DNA of 64,000 nucleotides from Nocardia sp. alder85J. Lineage in GTDB: Bacteria; Actinomycetota; Actinomycetes; Mycobacteriales; Mycobacteriaceae. The stretch covers positions 434,001 to 498,000 of the forward strand of contig NZ_JAIUCZ020000003.1 of the NCBI RefSeq assembly GCF_020176955.2. Direction: 5' to 3'. The notes below the pieces were generated by a model. That model was not told where the DNA came from and searched no databases. It saw only the letters and a program-made list of their open reading frames with translations. This document shows positions 17,599 through 25,865 of this stretch, piece by piece. Numbering within the stretch: position 1 is the first letter of the stretch; each line of letters begins with the position of its first letter. The position numbers and the translations under genes are program-made.

Positions 17599-19275
17599 TC
17601 ATCCGATAGTCGGTCCCAGCAGGTCGTCCGCGTCCGTGATGCGATAGGCGTACCCCTGTTCGGCAAGGAAACGCTGTCGATGCGCGGCGTATTCGGCGTC
17701 CAGCGTGTCACGTGCCACGACGGAGTAGAAATGCGCCTGCCCGCCATCGTGTTTGGGACGCAACAACCTGCCCAGTCGTTGCGCCTCCTCCTGCCGGGAA
17801 CCGAAGGTGCCCGAGACCTGTACCGCCACCGACGCTTCCGGCAGGTCGATGGAGAAGTTGGCCACCTTGCTCACCACCAGCACCGGGATCTCGCCGCGGC
17901 GGAACGCGTCGAACAGCTCCTCCCGCTCCTTGGTGCGGGTGGAACCCTGGATGACCGGGGCGTTCAGATGTTCGCCCAGTTCGTCCAGCTGGTCCAGGTA
18001 GGCGCCGATCACCAGGCTCGGCGAGTTCTTGTGCCGGGCCAGGATCGACTCCACCACCGGCAGTTTGGTGCGCGCGGTGGAGCACAGCTTGTAGCGCTCC
18101 TCCGGCTCGGCGGTGGCGTAGGCCATCCGCTCGGCGTCGGTGAGGGTGACCCGGACCTCGACGCAGTCGGCCGGCGCGATCCAGCCCTGCGCCTCGATGT
18201 CCTTCCAGGGCGCGTCGTAGCGCTTCGGGCCGATCAGCGAGAACACGTCGCCCTCGCGGCCGTCCTCGCGGACCAGGGTCGCGGTGAGGCCGAGCCGGCG
18301 GCGCGATTGCAGGTCGGCGGTCATCCGGAAGACCGGCGCGGGCAGCAGATGTACCTCGTCGTAGATGACCAGGCCCCAGTCGCGGCTGTCGAACAGCTCC
18401 AGATGCCGGTACTCGCCCTTGGACTTCCGCGTGATCACCTGATAGGTGGCGATGGTGACCGGGCGGATCTCCTTGCGCTCGCCGGAGTACTCGCCGATCT
18501 CGTCCTCGGTGAGCGAGGTGCGGGCCAGCAGTTCACGGCGCCACTGCCGGCCGGCGACGGTGTTGGTGACCAGGATCAGCGTGGTGGCCTTCGCCTTCGC
18601 CATCGCGGCCGCGCCCACCATGGTCTTGCCGGCGCCACAGGGCAGCACCACCACACCCGACCCGCCCGCCCAGAACGAATCGGCGGCCATCTCCTGATAG
18701 TCGCGCAATTGCCAGGCGCCGGACTCGAAGTCGAGCTCGATGGCGTGAGCCTCGCCGTCGACGTAGCCGGCCAGATCCTCGGCGGGCCAGCCGATCTTCA
18801 GCAGCATCTGCTTGATGCGGCCGCGCTCGGACGGATGCACCTGGACCGTGTCGGCATCGATGCGGGTGCCCAGCATCGGCTGGATCTTCTTGTGCCGCAG
18901 CACCTCCTCCAGCACCGCCCGATCGAGGCTGATCAGCACCAGGCCCTGCACGGGATGTTTGACCAGTTGCAACCGGCCGTAGCGGGCCATGGTGTCGACG
19001 ATGTCGACCAGCAGCGGCTGCGGCACCGCGAACCGGGAGAAGCTGACCAGCGCGTCGACCACCTGCTCGGCATCGTGCCCGGCGGCGCGCGCGTTCCACA
19101 ACGCCAGCGGCGTGATGCGGTAGGTGTGCACATGTTCGGGGGCGCGTTCCAGCTCGGCGAACGGGGCGATCGCCTGCCGCGCGGCATCGGCCTGCGGGTG
19201 GTCGACCTCCAGCAGGACGGTCTTGTCGCTCTGGACGATCAGGGGCCCGGCCGCTCGGTCACCATCGTGGGGCAT
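17599..19275 (-). CDS. xpb: XPB-type DNA repair helicase
   Basis: A 558-residue superfamily 2 3'-5' DNA helicase of the bacterial XPB/ERCC3 group (M. tuberculosis Rv0861c). Motifs seen are LPCGAGKTMVGAAAM (Walker A), YDEVHLLPA (DEVH box), RLGLTATLVREDG (motif III), NFSIDLPEA, and QEEAQRLGRLLRP (motif VI). The N-terminal ~170 residues form the damage-recognition-like domain. ATG 19275 (PHDGDRAAGPLIVQSDKTVL) is used because homology begins at GPLIVQSDKTVLLEV. Confidence 0.93.
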   Translation of the reverse strand: MPHDGDRAAGPLIVQSDKTVLLEVDHPQADAARQAIAPFAELERAPEHVHTYRITPLALWNARAAGHDAEQVVDALVSFSRFAVPQPLLVDIVDTMARYGRLQLVKHPVQGLVLISLDRAVLEEVLRHKKIQPMLGTRIDADTVQVHPSERGRIKQMLLKIGWPAEDLAGYVDGEAHAIELDFESGAWQLRDYQEMAADSFWAGGSGVVVLPCGAGKTMVGAAAMAKAKATTLILVTNTVAGRQWRRELLARTSLTEDEIGEYSGERKEIRPVTIATYQVITRKSKGEYRHLELFDSRDWGLVIYDEVHLLPAPVFRMTADLQSRRRLGLTATLVREDGREGDVFSLIGPKRYDAPWKDIEAQGWIAPADCVEVRVTLTDAERMAYATAEPEERYKLCSTARTKLPVVESILARHKNSPSLVIGAYLDQLDELGEHLNAPVIQGSTRTKEREELFDAFRRGEIPVLVVSKVANFSIDLPEASVAVQVSGTFGSRQEEAQRLGRLLRPKHDGGQAHFYSVVARDTLDAEYAAHRQRFLAEQGYAYRITDADDLLGPTIG

Positions 19276-19418
19276 CTGCCCACGATATCGAGGGTGACCG
19301 ACATCTCGCCGTATGGGATCGGCCACGACGTGGCGACCTGCCGCGAAATCGGTGTGGCGATCGTCACGTCCCGGGTGGACGGGTACGGGCGCGGCAGTGA
19401 CTGGTACAGTTTCTCCCC

Positions 19419-19484
19419 GTGCAGCGCGCGTATTTCTGGTTTATCAAGCCGGCCCCGGGTGGGCCGGTCGGTGAACCGCGCTGA
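19419..19484 (+). CDS. Aromatic leader peptide of DAHP synthase
   Basis: A 21-residue frame starting with GTG whose residues 4-8 are AYFWF, that is Tyr-Phe-Trp-Phe in a row, ending PVGEPR. TACAGT (19405-19410) lies 8 nt before the GTG, so the peptide is probably translated from a leaderless mRNA. It ends 98 bp before the DAHP synthase start. Consecutive codons for all three aromatic products of the pathway are what a ribosome-mediated attenuator would use. Attenuation is inference from this and from the downstream pairings. Confidence 0.75.
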   Translation: MQRAYFWFIKPAPGGPVGEPR

Positions 19485-19582
19485 CCTTCCCCCACCCCGA
19501 GCCGGACGAATGACCGGCTCGCGGGGATTCCCGCCTCGGTGAGTCGGCCCGAGCCGGAAGCCCCGAGAGGAACTCTCCACAG
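19485..19582 (+). promoter_or_regulatory. Candidate attenuator before DAHP synthase
   Basis: GAGCCGG occurs at 19499-19505 and again at 19551-19557, and its complement CCGGCTC lies between them at 19514-19520. Only one of the two pairings can form at a time. A further hairpin GCGGG/CCCGC occupies 19521-19534. CTCGG (19535-19539) can pair either with CCGAG at 19549-19553 or with CCGAG at 19563-19567, which touches the SD (GAGAGGA). No U-tract is present, so control could act on translation rather than termination. Confidence 0.55.
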
Positions 19583-20665
19583 ATGAGCACCGCAGGTGAT
19601 CTCGACGATCAGCGCACCTTGAGCATCAGCCCGCTGCTGTCGCCCGCCGACGTCCGCCGCGCCCACCCCCTCGACGACGACCTCGCCGCCACCGTGCGCA
19701 CCGGCCGCCGGACCACCGTCGACGTGCTCGACGGCGCCGACGACCGGCTCATGGTGATCGTCGGCCCGTGTTCGGTGCACGATCCCGAGGCGGCCCTGGA
19801 CTACGCCCGCCGCCTGGCCGCGAAATCCGCCGCACTGGGCGATCGGCTGCATGTGGTGATGCGCGTCTACTTCGAGAAGCCGCGCACCACCCTGGGCTGG
19901 AAGGGCCTGCTCAACGATCCGCACCTGGACGGTTCCTTCGACGTCAACACCGGCCTCGGGCTAGGCCGGCGGTTGCTGGTCGGCATCACCGCGCTGGGGC
20001 TGCCGGTGGCCTGTGAATTCCTCGACCCGATCACCCCGCAGTACATCGCCGACCTGGTCACCTACGGCGCGATCGGGGCCCGCACCGCCGCCAGCCAGGT
20101 GCACCGCCAGCTGTCCAGCGCGCTGTCGATGCCGGTGGGCATCAAGAACGGCACCGACGGCGACGTGCAGGTGGCCGTCGACGGCGTCCGCGCGGCGGCG
20201 GCCAGCCACGTCTTCCCCGGCACCGACCTGGACGGGCACGCGGCGCTGATCCGCACCGCCGGCAATCCGGACTGTCACGTGATCCTGCGCGGCGGCAGCA
20301 CCGGGCCCAACTACGACGCCACCGCCGTCGCCGAGGCCTGCCTGCGCCTGGAGAAGGCGTCGCTGCCGCAGCGGGTGGTGATCGACGCCAGCCACGGCAA
20401 CAGCAACAAGGACCACACCAAGCAGGTCGACGTGGTCACCGATGTGGCCGAGCGGATCGCCGAGGGCGACCGGTCCGTGGTCGGCGTGATGCTGGAGAGC
20501 TTCCTCGTCGCCGGCCGCCAGGACCTCACCCTCGGCCGCGCCGCGGACCTCACCTACGGTCAGTCGATCACCGACGCCTGCCTGGACTGGGACACCACCG
20601 CCGACCAGCTGGACCGGCTCGCCGAGGCCGTGGCCGTGCGCCGGTCGGCCCGCGCCGCCTCGTAG
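19583..20665 (+). CDS. 3-deoxy-7-phosphoheptulonate (DAHP) synthase, class I
   Basis: A 360-residue class I (AroF/G/H-like) enzyme that condenses phosphoenolpyruvate and erythrose 4-phosphate, the first step of the shikimate pathway. Diagnostic blocks are LMVIVGPCSVHDPEAAL, MRVYFEKPRTTLGWKGLLND, ACEFLDPITPQYIADLV, GIKNGTDGDV, VILRGG and VIDASHGNSNKDH. The length is standard. The start is ATG with AGAGGA 11 nt upstream. It is preceded by a Tyr-Phe-Trp-Phe leader peptide, consistent with repression by aromatic amino acids. Confidence 0.95.
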   Translation: MSTAGDLDDQRTLSISPLLSPADVRRAHPLDDDLAATVRTGRRTTVDVLDGADDRLMVIVGPCSVHDPEAALDYARRLAAKSAALGDRLHVVMRVYFEKPRTTLGWKGLLNDPHLDGSFDVNTGLGLGRRLLVGITALGLPVACEFLDPITPQYIADLVTYGAIGARTAASQVHRQLSSALSMPVGIKNGTDGDVQVAVDGVRAAAASHVFPGTDLDGHAALIRTAGNPDCHVILRGGSTGPNYDATAVAEACLRLEKASLPQRVVIDASHGNSNKDHTKQVDVVTDVAERIAEGDRSVVGVMLESFLVAGRQDLTLGRAADLTYGQSITDACLDWDTTADQLDRLAEAVAVRRSARAAS

Positions 20666-20805
20666 TCGCCGTCCCGCCGCCGACCACCCGCCGGTGCTGT
20701 GGCGGGTGGCGGAGCGGGCCGCCGCAGCACGAGCTGCGGTTCACGGTCCACACGAGGGCAACCGGCCCGCGACAAGGACGTGGGCGACAGGCCAGTATCG
20801 GACTC

Positions 20806-21450
20806 ATGATCGGAACGACTGCGGTGATAGGTGTGGCGGCGGCGGCGCTCGGAATGGTGCTGACGCCCGGGCCGAACATGATGTATCTGGTGTCGCGCAG
20901 CGTCTCACAGGGCCGCCGGGCCGGGCTGATCTCGCTGTCCGGGGTGGCGGCCGGATTCCTGGTCTATCTGACGGCGGCGGCCGTGGGGATCACCGCGATC
21001 TTCGCCGTGGTGCCCGATCTGTATCTCGCGGTCAAACTCGCCGGGGCACTGTATCTGGGCCGGCTGGCCTGGAAGACGTTGCGGCCGGGCGGGATCTCGG
21101 CGTTCGCGCCCGGCGAGTTGCCCGCCGATCCGGTCCGGCGACTGTTCACCATGGGTCTGGTCACCAATCTGCTCAATCCGAAGATCGCCATCATGTACAT
21201 GGCGTTGATCCCGCAGTTCGTGGTGCCGGGCCACGGCCGGGTGTGGTGGCAGAGCCTGTGCCTGGGCTCGGTGCAGATCGCCGTCGCGCTCACGGTGAAC
21301 GGGCTGATCGTGCTGGCCGCCGGGTCGATCGCGGCCTTCCTCGGCGAGCGGCCGCTGTGGCTGCGGGCGCAGCGCTGGGTCACCGGCACCATGCTCGGCG
21401 CCATCGCGGTGCTGCTGGCCACCGACCGGGCCCGGCCGCTGCCCGCCTGA
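20806..21450 (+). CDS. LysE/RhtB-family exporter (second copy)
   Basis: A 214-residue membrane exporter, paralogous to the one at 16208-16846. The N-terminal GMVLTPGPNMMYLVSRSVSQG block and the central MGLVTNLLNPKIAIMYMALIPQF block define the family. About six helices are visible. CAGTAT lies 7 nt before ATG 20806, suggesting a leaderless start. It follows DAHP synthase on the same strand after 140 bp. An aromatic substrate would be speculation. Confidence 0.87.
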   Translation: MIGTTAVIGVAAAALGMVLTPGPNMMYLVSRSVSQGRRAGLISLSGVAAGFLVYLTAAAVGITAIFAVVPDLYLAVKLAGALYLGRLAWKTLRPGGISAFAPGELPADPVRRLFTMGLVTNLLNPKIAIMYMALIPQFVVPGHGRVWWQSLCLGSVQIAVALTVNGLIVLAAGSIAAFLGERPLWLRAQRWVTGTMLGAIAVLLATDRARPLPA

Positions 21451-21455
21451 GCACC

Positions 21456-21501
21456 GGTCGCCACCGAGGTCCGGCGCTCGCGCCGGACCTCGGTGGCGAC
21501 C
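21456..21501. terminator. 21-bp perfect inverted repeat terminator
   Basis: Arms 21456-21476 and 21481-21501 are perfectly complementary over 21 bp with a CTCG loop. It lies between the convergent exporter and aminotransferase genes and is best read as a bidirectional terminator. Confidence 0.75.
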
Positions 21502-21561
21502 TCACGCCGGTTCACCGCATCGTGCGGAACGCCATGGGTTCGGGCCGGGGGGCCGCGCGAT

Positions 21562-22749
21562 TCAGCGAGCGGGGCTGGGGGTGCGGTGGGCGGCGTGCAG
21601 GCGGCGGATGCCCTCGGTGAGGGTCTCCTCCTTCTTGCAGAAGGTGAAGCGGATCAGGCGGTTCCACGCGGCCTTGTCATCGGTGAACACGCTGACCGGC
21701 ACGGCGGCGACGCCGAGGCGCTCGGGCAGTTCCCGGCAGAAGGCGTGTGCCTCGGCGGCACCGAGGTTGCGGATGTCGGCGCAGACGAAATACGTACCGT
21801 CGCTGCGTTTCACCTCGAAGCCCGCGTCCCGCAGCGCCTCGGACAGCCGGACCCGCTTCTCCGCGAGGGTGTCGCGCAGGGCCGCCACCCAGGGCATCTC
21901 GTGCTCCAGCGCATAGGCCACGGCCGGTTGGAACGGGCCGCCGCCGACGAAGGTCAGGAACTGTTTGGCCGCGAGCACCGCGTCCAGCAGCGGTGCGGGG
22001 GCACAGGCCCAGCCGATCTTCCAGCCGGTGACGCTGAAGGTCTTGGCGGCGCTGGAGATCACCACGGTGCGCTCGAACATGCCGGGCAGGGTCGCGATGC
22101 CCACGTGTTCGTGCCCGTCGTAGGTGAGGTGTTCGTAGACCTCGTCGGTGACCACCAGCAGATCGTGTTCGATCGCGAGCGCGGCGATCGCCTCCAGATC
22201 GGTGCGGCCGAGCACCGTCCCGGTCGGGTTGTGCGGCGAATTCACCAGGAGCAGACGGGTTTTCGGGGTGATCGCGGCGCGCAGGCTGTCCACATCGAGG
22301 ACGAAGCCGTCGCCGTCGGGCACCAGCCGCGCGGTCCGCCGGATCGCCCCCGCCAGCGCGACCGCCGCCGAGTACGAGTCGTAGTACGGCTCGATCAGCA
22401 CCACCTCGTCGCCCGGTTCGACCAGTCCCAGGATCGCCGCCGCGATGGCCTCGGTGGCGCCCACGGTGACCAGGATCTGGCTGTCCGGGTCGTACCGGGT
22501 GCCGTAGCGCCGCGCCCGATCGGCGGCGATGGCCTGCCGCAGCACCGGCATGCCCCGGCCCGGCGGGTACTGGTTCAGGCCGTCGGCGATCGCCGCCCGG
22601 GCGACGTCCAGCATGGCGGCGGGACCGTCGGAGTCCGGGAAGCCCTGACCGAGGTTGACCGCACCGTGGCGGACCGCCAACTCGGTCATCTCGGCGAAGA
22701 TCGTCGAGGCGAAGGGGCGCAAGCGGGCGACGGTCTGCGTGTGGGACAT
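21562..22749 (-). CDS. dapC: Class I/II PLP aminotransferase (DapC-like)
   Basis: A 395-residue fold-type I aminotransferase. It shows [12 protein letters not shown] near the start, [24 protein letters not shown] and the PLP-lysine block [16 protein letters not shown]. The closest group I recall is M. tuberculosis Rv0858c, annotated N-succinyldiaminopimelate aminotransferase, which also lies near xpb there. Related enzymes include kynurenine and methionine aminotransferases, so DapC is probable but unproven. The length is typical. Confidence 0.75.
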   Translation of the reverse strand: MSHTQTVARLRPFASTIFAEMTELAVRHGAVNLGQGFPDSDGPAAMLDVARAAIADGLNQYPPGRGMPVLRQAIAADRARRYGTRYDPDSQILVTVGATEAIAAAILGLVEPGDEVVLIEPYYDSYSAAVALAGAIRRTARLVPDGDGFVLDVDSLRAAITPKTRLLLVNSPHNPTGTVLGRTDLEAIAALAIEHDLLVVTDEVYEHLTYDGHEHVGIATLPGMFERTVVISSAAKTFSVTGWKIGWACAPAPLLDAVLAAKQFLTFVGGGPFQPAVAYALEHEMPWVAALRDTLAEKRVRLSEALRDAGFEVKRSDGTYFVCADIRNLGAAEAHAFCRELPERLGVAAVPVSVFTDDKAAWNRLIRFTFCKKEETLTEGIRRLHAAHRTPSPAR

Positions 22750-22879
22750 GATTCCAACCTAGCGTGCTGGTCAGCGGGGCAGAGATGGCCCGGCTCGAGC
22801 CGATCCCAACCTGTCACCAAGCGCGCGGGCCGGACCGGGGACGCGGGCTCGCGGCGACCGGCGGGCCGCCGCATCCGGT

Positions 22880-23800
22880 TCAGTGCGGTACCCGCACCCC
22901 GGACAGTTTCGCCGGATTGGCGAGATCGTAGGCGCCACAGACGGTTTCGCCGTCCACCGCCAGGGCGATCACCCGCGCCGGGGTGCCGGGACGGCCGTCG
23001 TAGGAGGCGCGTTCGTGGATCAGCAGGCCGAGCTGCCCGTTCACCCGCACGAATTCGTAGTCCGGAGCATCGGGCGCGACGCTGATCCCGTACCGCCCGA
23101 GCAGGCCGAGGGCCAGTTCGGCGCAGCCGGCGGCGCCGGTCACGACCCGCAGCGCCGCCCGGGTCGCCCCGCCCGCATCGGCCATGTACCGGGCCTCCGG
23201 GTGCAGGGTCGCGACCACAGCGCCGGGCTCGCCGGATTCCAGCGCGGTCAGCAGCCGCCGCACCGCCGCCGCATGGCCGGCCTCGGAGACCGGGGCGGGC
23301 AGATCGGCGATGGTGTCCCGCGCGGCGGCCGCCGCCTCGGTCACCGCCGCCTCGGTGCGGCCGAGGACCTCCGCGACGATCGTGACGGGCAGCGCGAACC
23401 GGTCCAGCAGCAGCAGCGCGAGCCGGGACACCGGATCCAGCGCGTCCAGCGCGATCATGGTGGTGAAGTGGCATTCTCGCCGCCGCGCAACGGTTTCCAG
23501 CAGATCCGGCCGACCGGCGGGCTCGGGCGCGGTCACGATCGGCTCCGGGAGCCACTGTCCCACATAGTTTTTCCGCCGGACCTCGGCAGTACCCAACTGG
23601 TCCAGGCAGATTCGGCCGACGGTCGCGGTGAGCCACTCCCGCAGGTCGCCGATCTCGTACTGCGGCGCGACGGCCAGCCGCAACCAGCTCTCCTGTACCG
23701 CGCTCTCCGCGTCCGCGACACTGCCCGTCGATTGATAAGCCACCGAGAACAGGTGCGCCCGATGGGATTCGAACAAATCGGCGACGAGTGCGGAGACCAT
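22880..23800 (-). CDS. ECF41-group sigma factor with fused SnoaL-like domain
   Basis: A 306-residue extracytoplasmic-function sigma factor. Sigma-2 is at residues ~1-75 (LFESHRAHLFSVAYQSTGS, DAESAVQESWLRL), the ECF41 linker motif WLPEP is present (QWLPEPIV), sigma-4 is at ~110-160, and a SnoaL/NTF2-like extension completes the protein. The two ECF41 signature motifs of the extension are altered: DGGGK reads DAGGA and NPDKL reads NPAKL. The sigma-4 recognition helix (EAAVTEAAAAARDTI) lacks most of the usual arginines. It lies 76 bp downstream of its decarboxylase partner, the standard ECF41 context. Confidence 0.85.
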   Translation of the reverse strand: MVSALVADLFESHRAHLFSVAYQSTGSVADAESAVQESWLRLAVAPQYEIGDLREWLTATVGRICLDQLGTAEVRRKNYVGQWLPEPIVTAPEPAGRPDLLETVARRRECHFTTMIALDALDPVSRLALLLLDRFALPVTIVAEVLGRTEAAVTEAAAAARDTIADLPAPVSEAGHAAAVRRLLTALESGEPGAVVATLHPEARYMADAGGATRAALRVVTGAAGCAELALGLLGRYGISVAPDAPDYEFVRVNGQLGLLIHERASYDGRPGTPARVIALAVDGETVCGAYDLANPAKLSGVRVPH

Positions 23801-23876
23801 TGCGCCGATTCTACGGCGGCCCGATACCGCCCCCGACCGCCGCCTCCCGCAGGTGGCGGGAGGCCGTGCGGACCGG

Positions 23877-24350
23877 TCAGGCGAACATGCCCGGCTCGTA
23901 GCTGCCCGCCGGGGTGCGGGCGATGACATTGAGCCGGTTGTAGGCGTTGATCACGGCCACGGTGGCGATCAGCGCGCCGATCTGCTCGTCGTCGAAGTGT
24001 TTGCGCACCTGCTCCCAGGTGGCGTCCGAGACACCCTCGTGCGCGTCGGCGATCCGGGTGCCCTCCTCGGCGAAGGCCAGCGCGGCCCGTTCCGCCTCGG
24101 TGAACACGGTGGCCTCCCGCCACGCCGCGACCAGATTGAGCCGCAGCCAGGTCTCCCCCGCCGCGGCGGCGTCCTTGGCGTGCATGTCGGTGCAGAATCC
24201 GCAGCCGTTGATCTGGCTCGCGCGCAGCTCCACCAGCAGCTGGATCGACTCCGGCAGCGTCGACTCGCCGATGGCCTTACCGGCGGCGGTCAGCCGCTTG
24301 ATGAACTTGGCGGAGGCGGGGCTGGCGAACACGTTGAATCGGGCTTCCAT
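23877..24350 (-). CDS. Carboxymuconolactone decarboxylase/AhpD-like protein
   Basis: A 157-residue member of the CMD/AhpD family. The redox motif is NGCGFCTDMHAKD (Cys50-x2-Cys53, His57), as in alkylhydroperoxidase-like proteins. The C-terminal helix is QIGALIATVAVINAYNRLNV. ATG 24350 is preferred over GTG 24353 because AGGA lies 7 nt upstream. It is the COE-type partner of the ECF41 sigma factor downstream and carries an ECF41 promoter upstream. The physiological substrate is unknown. Confidence 0.88.
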   Translation of the reverse strand: MEARFNVFASPASAKFIKRLTAAGKAIGESTLPESIQLLVELRASQINGCGFCTDMHAKDAAAAGETWLRLNLVAAWREATVFTEAERAALAFAEEGTRIADAHEGVSDATWEQVRKHFDDEQIGALIATVAVINAYNRLNVIARTPAGSYEPGMFA

Positions 24351-24411
24351 CACGATGTCCTTCCTCGAAGGTGGTACGTCGCGCGGTGGCGCGACGCCCG
24401 TACATCAAGGT

Positions 24412-24438
24412 GACGACGTGGCCGGACAGGGTGTGACA
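24412..24438 (-). promoter_or_regulatory. ECF41-type promoter
   Basis: On the minus strand TGTCACA (complement of 24432-24438), then exactly 16 nt, then CGTC (complement of 24412-24415). This matches the ECF41 consensus I recall, TGTCACA-N16-CGTC. It lies 61 bp upstream of the decarboxylase start, so that gene and the sigma factor behind it are probably autoregulated. Confidence 0.7.
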
Positions 24439-24457
24439 CCGCCGCCGGTGACCCGCG

Positions 24458-24760
24458 TCACAGCGGAACCGGCCGCAATCGCCCGGTGTACACCCCGGCC
24501 CGGCCCAGGGCGTCGTCGGCGGCCGCCAGCTCGATCGCGGTCTCCTCCAGGATCTCGACCGCGCCCGCGATGCAGTAGCCGGGGGTGGTCAGCGCGCCGA
24601 TGCCGGGGGTGTCGAGCAGCACGCCGGCCCGCGGCAGCGCCCGGTAGTCGGCGGTGAGCCCGGCCAGTTCGGTACGCAGCGCGATCAGCCGGTCGCGCAG
24701 TTCGCTGCGCCGGCGGTCCAGCGCGATCGGGTCGGCAGTCGCCCGGTCAGCCTCGTCCAT
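24458..24760 (-). CDS. Hypothetical coiled-coil-like protein
   Basis: A 100-residue protein, MDEADRATADPIALDRRRSE at the start. Residues ~15-40 have the heptad character of a coiled coil (RRSELRDRLIALRTELAGL). The second half is GIGALTTPGYCIAGAVEILE and a helical stretch, with one Cys. There is no membrane segment or recognised domain. It lies downstream of the SDR gene on the same strand (44 bp). Confidence 0.55.
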   Translation of the reverse strand: MDEADRATADPIALDRRRSELRDRLIALRTELAGLTADYRALPRAGVLLDTPGIGALTTPGYCIAGAVEILEETAIELAAADDALGRAGVYTGRLRPVPL

Positions 24761-24804
24761 CTGCCCAGCATGCCCGAAAACCGCTGCCGCGGCAGCGATT
24801 CGGG

Positions 24805-25689
24805 TCAGCGGCGGCCGAACGGGAAGCTGACCTTGGTGAGCTGTTCGGATAGCTCCCACAGCCGCCGGGCGGTGACCTCGTCGCGGGAGGCGGCCGAGGA
24901 ACCGCTGCGGGCCGGGTAACCGCGCAGGCCGCCCAGTGCGGTGGGGCCGTAGAACCCGCCGGGTTCCACCCCGGCGGCCGTGGCGGCGTACAGCGAGCCG
25001 AGCGCACCCATCTCGGCGCTCTGCGCCAGTACCCGGTTGCCGACCGACATCACGGTGTCGAGAAAGCTCTCGGTATGCGATTGCAGGTCGGTGGCCGCGT
25101 AGCCCGGATGCGAGGCCAGCGCCAGCTTCGGCGACCCGGAGGCGGTCAGCCGGCGTTGCAGTTCGTAGGTGAACATCAGGTTGGCCAGCTTCGACTGCCC
25201 GTAGGCGGCCCAGCGGCTGTAGCGGCGGCGTTCCCAGTTCGGATCGGCGAGGTCGATCTTGCCGATGATGTGCGCGCCGCTGGACACCGTGACCACCCGA
25301 TCGGCGATCTTGTCCAGCAGCAGGCCGGTCAGCGCGAAGTGCCCCAGGTGGTTGGTACCGAACTGCATCTCGAAACCGTCGGCGGTGCGCCGCAGCGGCA
25401 CCGCCATCACCCCGGCATTGTTGATCAGCACGTCGGCGCGGTCGATCGAGGCGGCGAACTCGCGCACCGAGGCCAGATCCGCCAGGTCCAGGCGGCGCAC
25501 CTGGGCCCGCTCGCCGATCGTGTTGGCGACCGCGCGGGCCTTCACCTCGTCGCGGCAGGCCATGATCACCTGCGCGCCGGCCGCGGCCAGCGCGCGGGCG
25601 GTGACCGCCCCGAGCCCGCTGTTCGCCCCGGTGACGATGACCGTGCGACCGCTCTGATCGGGAATGTTCGATGTGTCCCAACGACTCAC
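24805..25689 (-). CDS. Short-chain dehydrogenase/reductase
   Basis: A 294-residue SDR oxidoreductase. The nucleotide-binding motif is VIVTGANSGLGAVTARAL, the structural NNAG motif is VLINNAGVMAVP, and the catalytic motif is AAYGQSKLANL (YxxxK) preceded by VVTVSSGAH. It resembles the retinol dehydrogenase/protochlorophyllide reductase-like actinobacterial SDRs. The cofactor is probably NADP(H) (ACRDEVKA after strand 2). The substrate is unknown. Confidence 0.88.
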   Translation of the reverse strand: MSRWDTSNIPDQSGRTVIVTGANSGLGAVTARALAAAGAQVIMACRDEVKARAVANTIGERAQVRRLDLADLASVREFAASIDRADVLINNAGVMAVPLRRTADGFEMQFGTNHLGHFALTGLLLDKIADRVVTVSSGAHIIGKIDLADPNWERRRYSRWAAYGQSKLANLMFTYELQRRLTASGSPKLALASHPGYAATDLQSHTESFLDTVMSVGNRVLAQSAEMGALGSLYAATAAGVEPGGFYGPTALGGLRGYPARSGSSAASRDEVTARRLWELSEQLTKVSFPFGRR

Positions 25690-25865
25690 GACGCCTCCTC
25701 GCCCGCGGTTCGCGACGCCCGCTCGGCGGGCGCAGCAGCGAACGCGCCCCCGCGCGTTCGCCTCCTGGCGTCGAGTCTAGAACCGTCGCGGCCCGGCGGT
25801 GCATTCCGCCCGCGTCCCGGCCCTGTCATGCCTGTCCTCTCCGGCGCCGGACGCGGTCGCGCCGG

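Noticed and set aside
17461-19542. A 693-codon frame antisense to the XPB gene
   Set aside because: Shadow of a highly conserved helicase; no domain or RBS.
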